Assembly (NCBI RefSeq): GCF_009730915.1
Contig: NC_052474.1
Coordinates: forward strand, 1,151,501-1,215,500
Direction: 5' to 3'
DNA: 64,000 nucleotides
Source: Dioscorea cayenensis subsp. rotundata
Taxonomy: Eukaryota > Streptophyta > Magnoliopsida > Dioscoreales > Dioscoreaceae
Shown here: in pieces, positions 62,551 to 64,000 of the stretch
How the letters are laid out: each line of letters opens with the position of its first letter
Position numbering within the stretch: position 1 is the first letter of the stretch
The notes under the pieces: model-generated
The model's database searches: none
What the model saw: only the letters and a program-made list of their open reading frames with translations
What the model was told of the DNA's origin: nothing
Position numbers and translations under genes: made by a program

Positions 62551-63325
62551 CGCAGGCGATCTCCCCGTTTGTCTCCGATTTCGATCTCTTTGCGTGACGA
62601 AGCGGGAGAATTCAGAGAGACAACGAGGGGCCCTAAAAATGAGGGCTTTTTCCCGGGGCCAAGATTGAAGGCGAGAAGCGGTGCGGTGTTCCTGCGAACG
62701 AGCGAATGGTTAAGATGGTGTAGCAAGCGAGCGTGTCACACTCGCGGATCTAGGTTTCTGTGGCGAAGGAGAACGGCTGGGCCGTTGCCTTGATTTGGAT
62801 TGGGTGATCCTGTGGACCATCTTATCGTATTAGTGGGCCCCTTTTATTCCCAATGATTTGTTGCCACGTGTTATAAAGATCATACTAAGGAAATTTTTGG
62901 GACCCACATTCATATTATGACGTCATGTCCAATTTTTTTTATTTCATTTCATTAATATTATGTTATTTTTTACTGAATAACATTTTATTTTCTTTCCTTT
63001 TTATTTTTAGCATTGAATAAAAAGAATAATAATTATAAAATAAAACACAACAATTCAATAAAATAAACTCTGCGAGTGCGAAGTGTATAACAAAACAATA
63101 CAACTTATATATTTCACCATAATAATATCAAAATATAAACTATGAATAAAAAAATATTTAAAATTGTTAATTAAATTAAAATTAATTAACAAATTAATTA
63201 AGAATAAGGGTAAGATAAACCCCCGGGCTTATCCTGTTCCTCACACTATCTATGTCTTCATTCTGAGCCTCTCATCCACTCAGAAGAGAAACCAAAGCAA
63301 TGCGGGAGTGCTCCTCTCTCAATCG
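62551..63325. other. Intergenic region between the TMEM135-like gene and LIL3
   Basis: GC-rich leader of the minus gene (to about 62800), then AT-rich spacer. No additional gene. Confidence 0.5.
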
Positions 63326-63330
63326 CCAGC

Positions 63331-63347
63331 ACTGAAACCCTAACCCT
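63331..63347 (+). promoter_or_regulatory. Telo-box in the LIL3 leader
   Basis: gaaaccctaaccctaga, containing AAACCCTAA, lies about 15-30 bp before the LIL3 ATG. Confidence 0.4.
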
Positions 63348-63360
63348 AGATCGACGCCCA

Positions 63361-63743
63361 TGGCTTCTTTGTTCTCCTCTCCGCTCCCCTCGACCCTCCT
63401 TCCAACCCTATCTACTAAGCCCCTATCTCTCGCTGAAGCACCCAGCCACCTTTCTCTTGTCTCCGCTTATCAGGAGGCAGTATTCTTTGTTCCTCGCTAG
63501 GGTCCTCGGATGCTAATGGGGCTGGAGTCGTGGCCGCTGTAGAAGATAAGGTGGAGACCAAGGAGGTGGAGAAGGAGAGTGGAGAGGGTTTGGGATCGAA
63601 TGGGGCTGCTGCTGCTACTGCAGCTGCAGTAGTGATTGAGGAGCCGCCGAAGTTTAAGGATCCGAGATGGGTTGGTGGGACATGGGATTTGAAGCAGTTT
63701 GGAAAGGATGGGAAGACTGATTGGGATGCTGTCATTGATGCTG
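63361..63743 (+). CDS. LIL3: Light-harvesting-like protein LIL3, first exon only (runs off window)
   Basis: The exon from about 63440 to 63743 reads SGGSILCSSLGSSDANGAG, an Ala/Glu/Lys-rich linker, then PPKFKDPRWVGGTWDLKQF and KDGKTDWDAVIDAG, the hallmark N-terminal domain of LIL3. LIL3 is a thylakoid LHC-like protein that anchors geranylgeranyl reductase for chlorophyll and tocopherol synthesis. A GT donor follows at 63744. The LHC membrane helices lie beyond the window. The natural start ATG at 63361 (MASLFSSPLPSTLLPTLSTK) is in another frame: between about 63430 and 63480 the frame must move by one base. Because the rest is intact and conserved, an assembly error in a CCCAG/homopolymer context is more likely than a pseudogene. 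Confidence 0.82.
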
Positions 63744-64000
63744 GTGAGGATTTCTCCATGTTTTTTTTTTCTCTCTTGTTTTACGTTTGGGATTTCCTTC
63801 GTTGTTTTTGTTATTCTAGTTTGATTTATTCTTTTACTTACTATTGTTAGGGAACTATAGAATGGAGTTAGTTTTCTATGATTTCTTCATAGTACTTCTT
63901 GGAGCTATGTATGTTTTTAAATAGGATTAATATTCTCGAAATTGGGGAAATACACTGCCCATGAATCTCATACATTGTAAAAGGAGGATTTTTATTCCAT

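Overview
This window is nuclear DNA of a flowering plant. It has spliced genes with GT-AG (and two GC-AG) introns, chloroplast-targeted proteins, plant-only families (ORANGE, LIL3, ClpR4, expansin-like B), long AT-rich spacers, and plant LTR elements, SINEs, LINE tails and MITEs. Species cannot be fixed from the sequence. A non-grass monocot would fit, but that is only an impression.

Left third (1-24.2 kb): repeat-rich, with no gene I can defend. Bases 1-13691 are two nested, LARD-like Ty3/gypsy relics with very long LTRs and tiny interiors. The outer one lies on the minus strand and runs off the left edge; the inner one lies on the plus strand and sits inside an outer LTR. To their right are a LINE tail, a SINE, a copia-like solo LTR, a MITE and AT-rich spacer.

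Middle (24.2-36.5 kb): a GATA26/27-type transcription factor with a DEUBAD domain (+), a single-exon PRA1-family protein (+), a second SINE copy with a perfect 17-bp target duplication, a secreted glycine-rich protein (-), and a minus-strand locus that looks like a polycistronic box C/D snoRNA cluster. The snoRNA locus has a TATA box, a telo-box tract and at least three snoRNAs. Two of these carry 13- and 15-nt complementarities to conserved 25S rRNA.

Right part (38.4-64 kb): gene-dense. In order: ORANGE (+); a Mutator-like element carrying a 671-bp tandem duplication and a short-repeat array; a three-KH-domain RNA-binding protein (+); expansin-like B (-); CLPR4 (-), head to head with USB1 U6 snRNA phosphodiesterase (+); a TMEM135-like membrane protein (-); and the first exon of LIL3 (+, cut by the window end).

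Functional theme: three genes serve plastids (OR stabilises phytoene synthase; ClpR4 is a Clp protease core subunit; LIL3 supports chlorophyll and tocopherol synthesis by holding geranylgeranyl reductase). Two loci serve small RNA maturation (snoRNA cluster, USB1). From memory, the EXLB1-CLPR4 neighbourhood and the GATA plus LIL3 co-location match Arabidopsis At4g17/At5g47, so this looks like an ancient conserved gene block. Exon models were built by hand from splice signals and family knowledge; all reading frames close except the LIL3 transit-peptide region.
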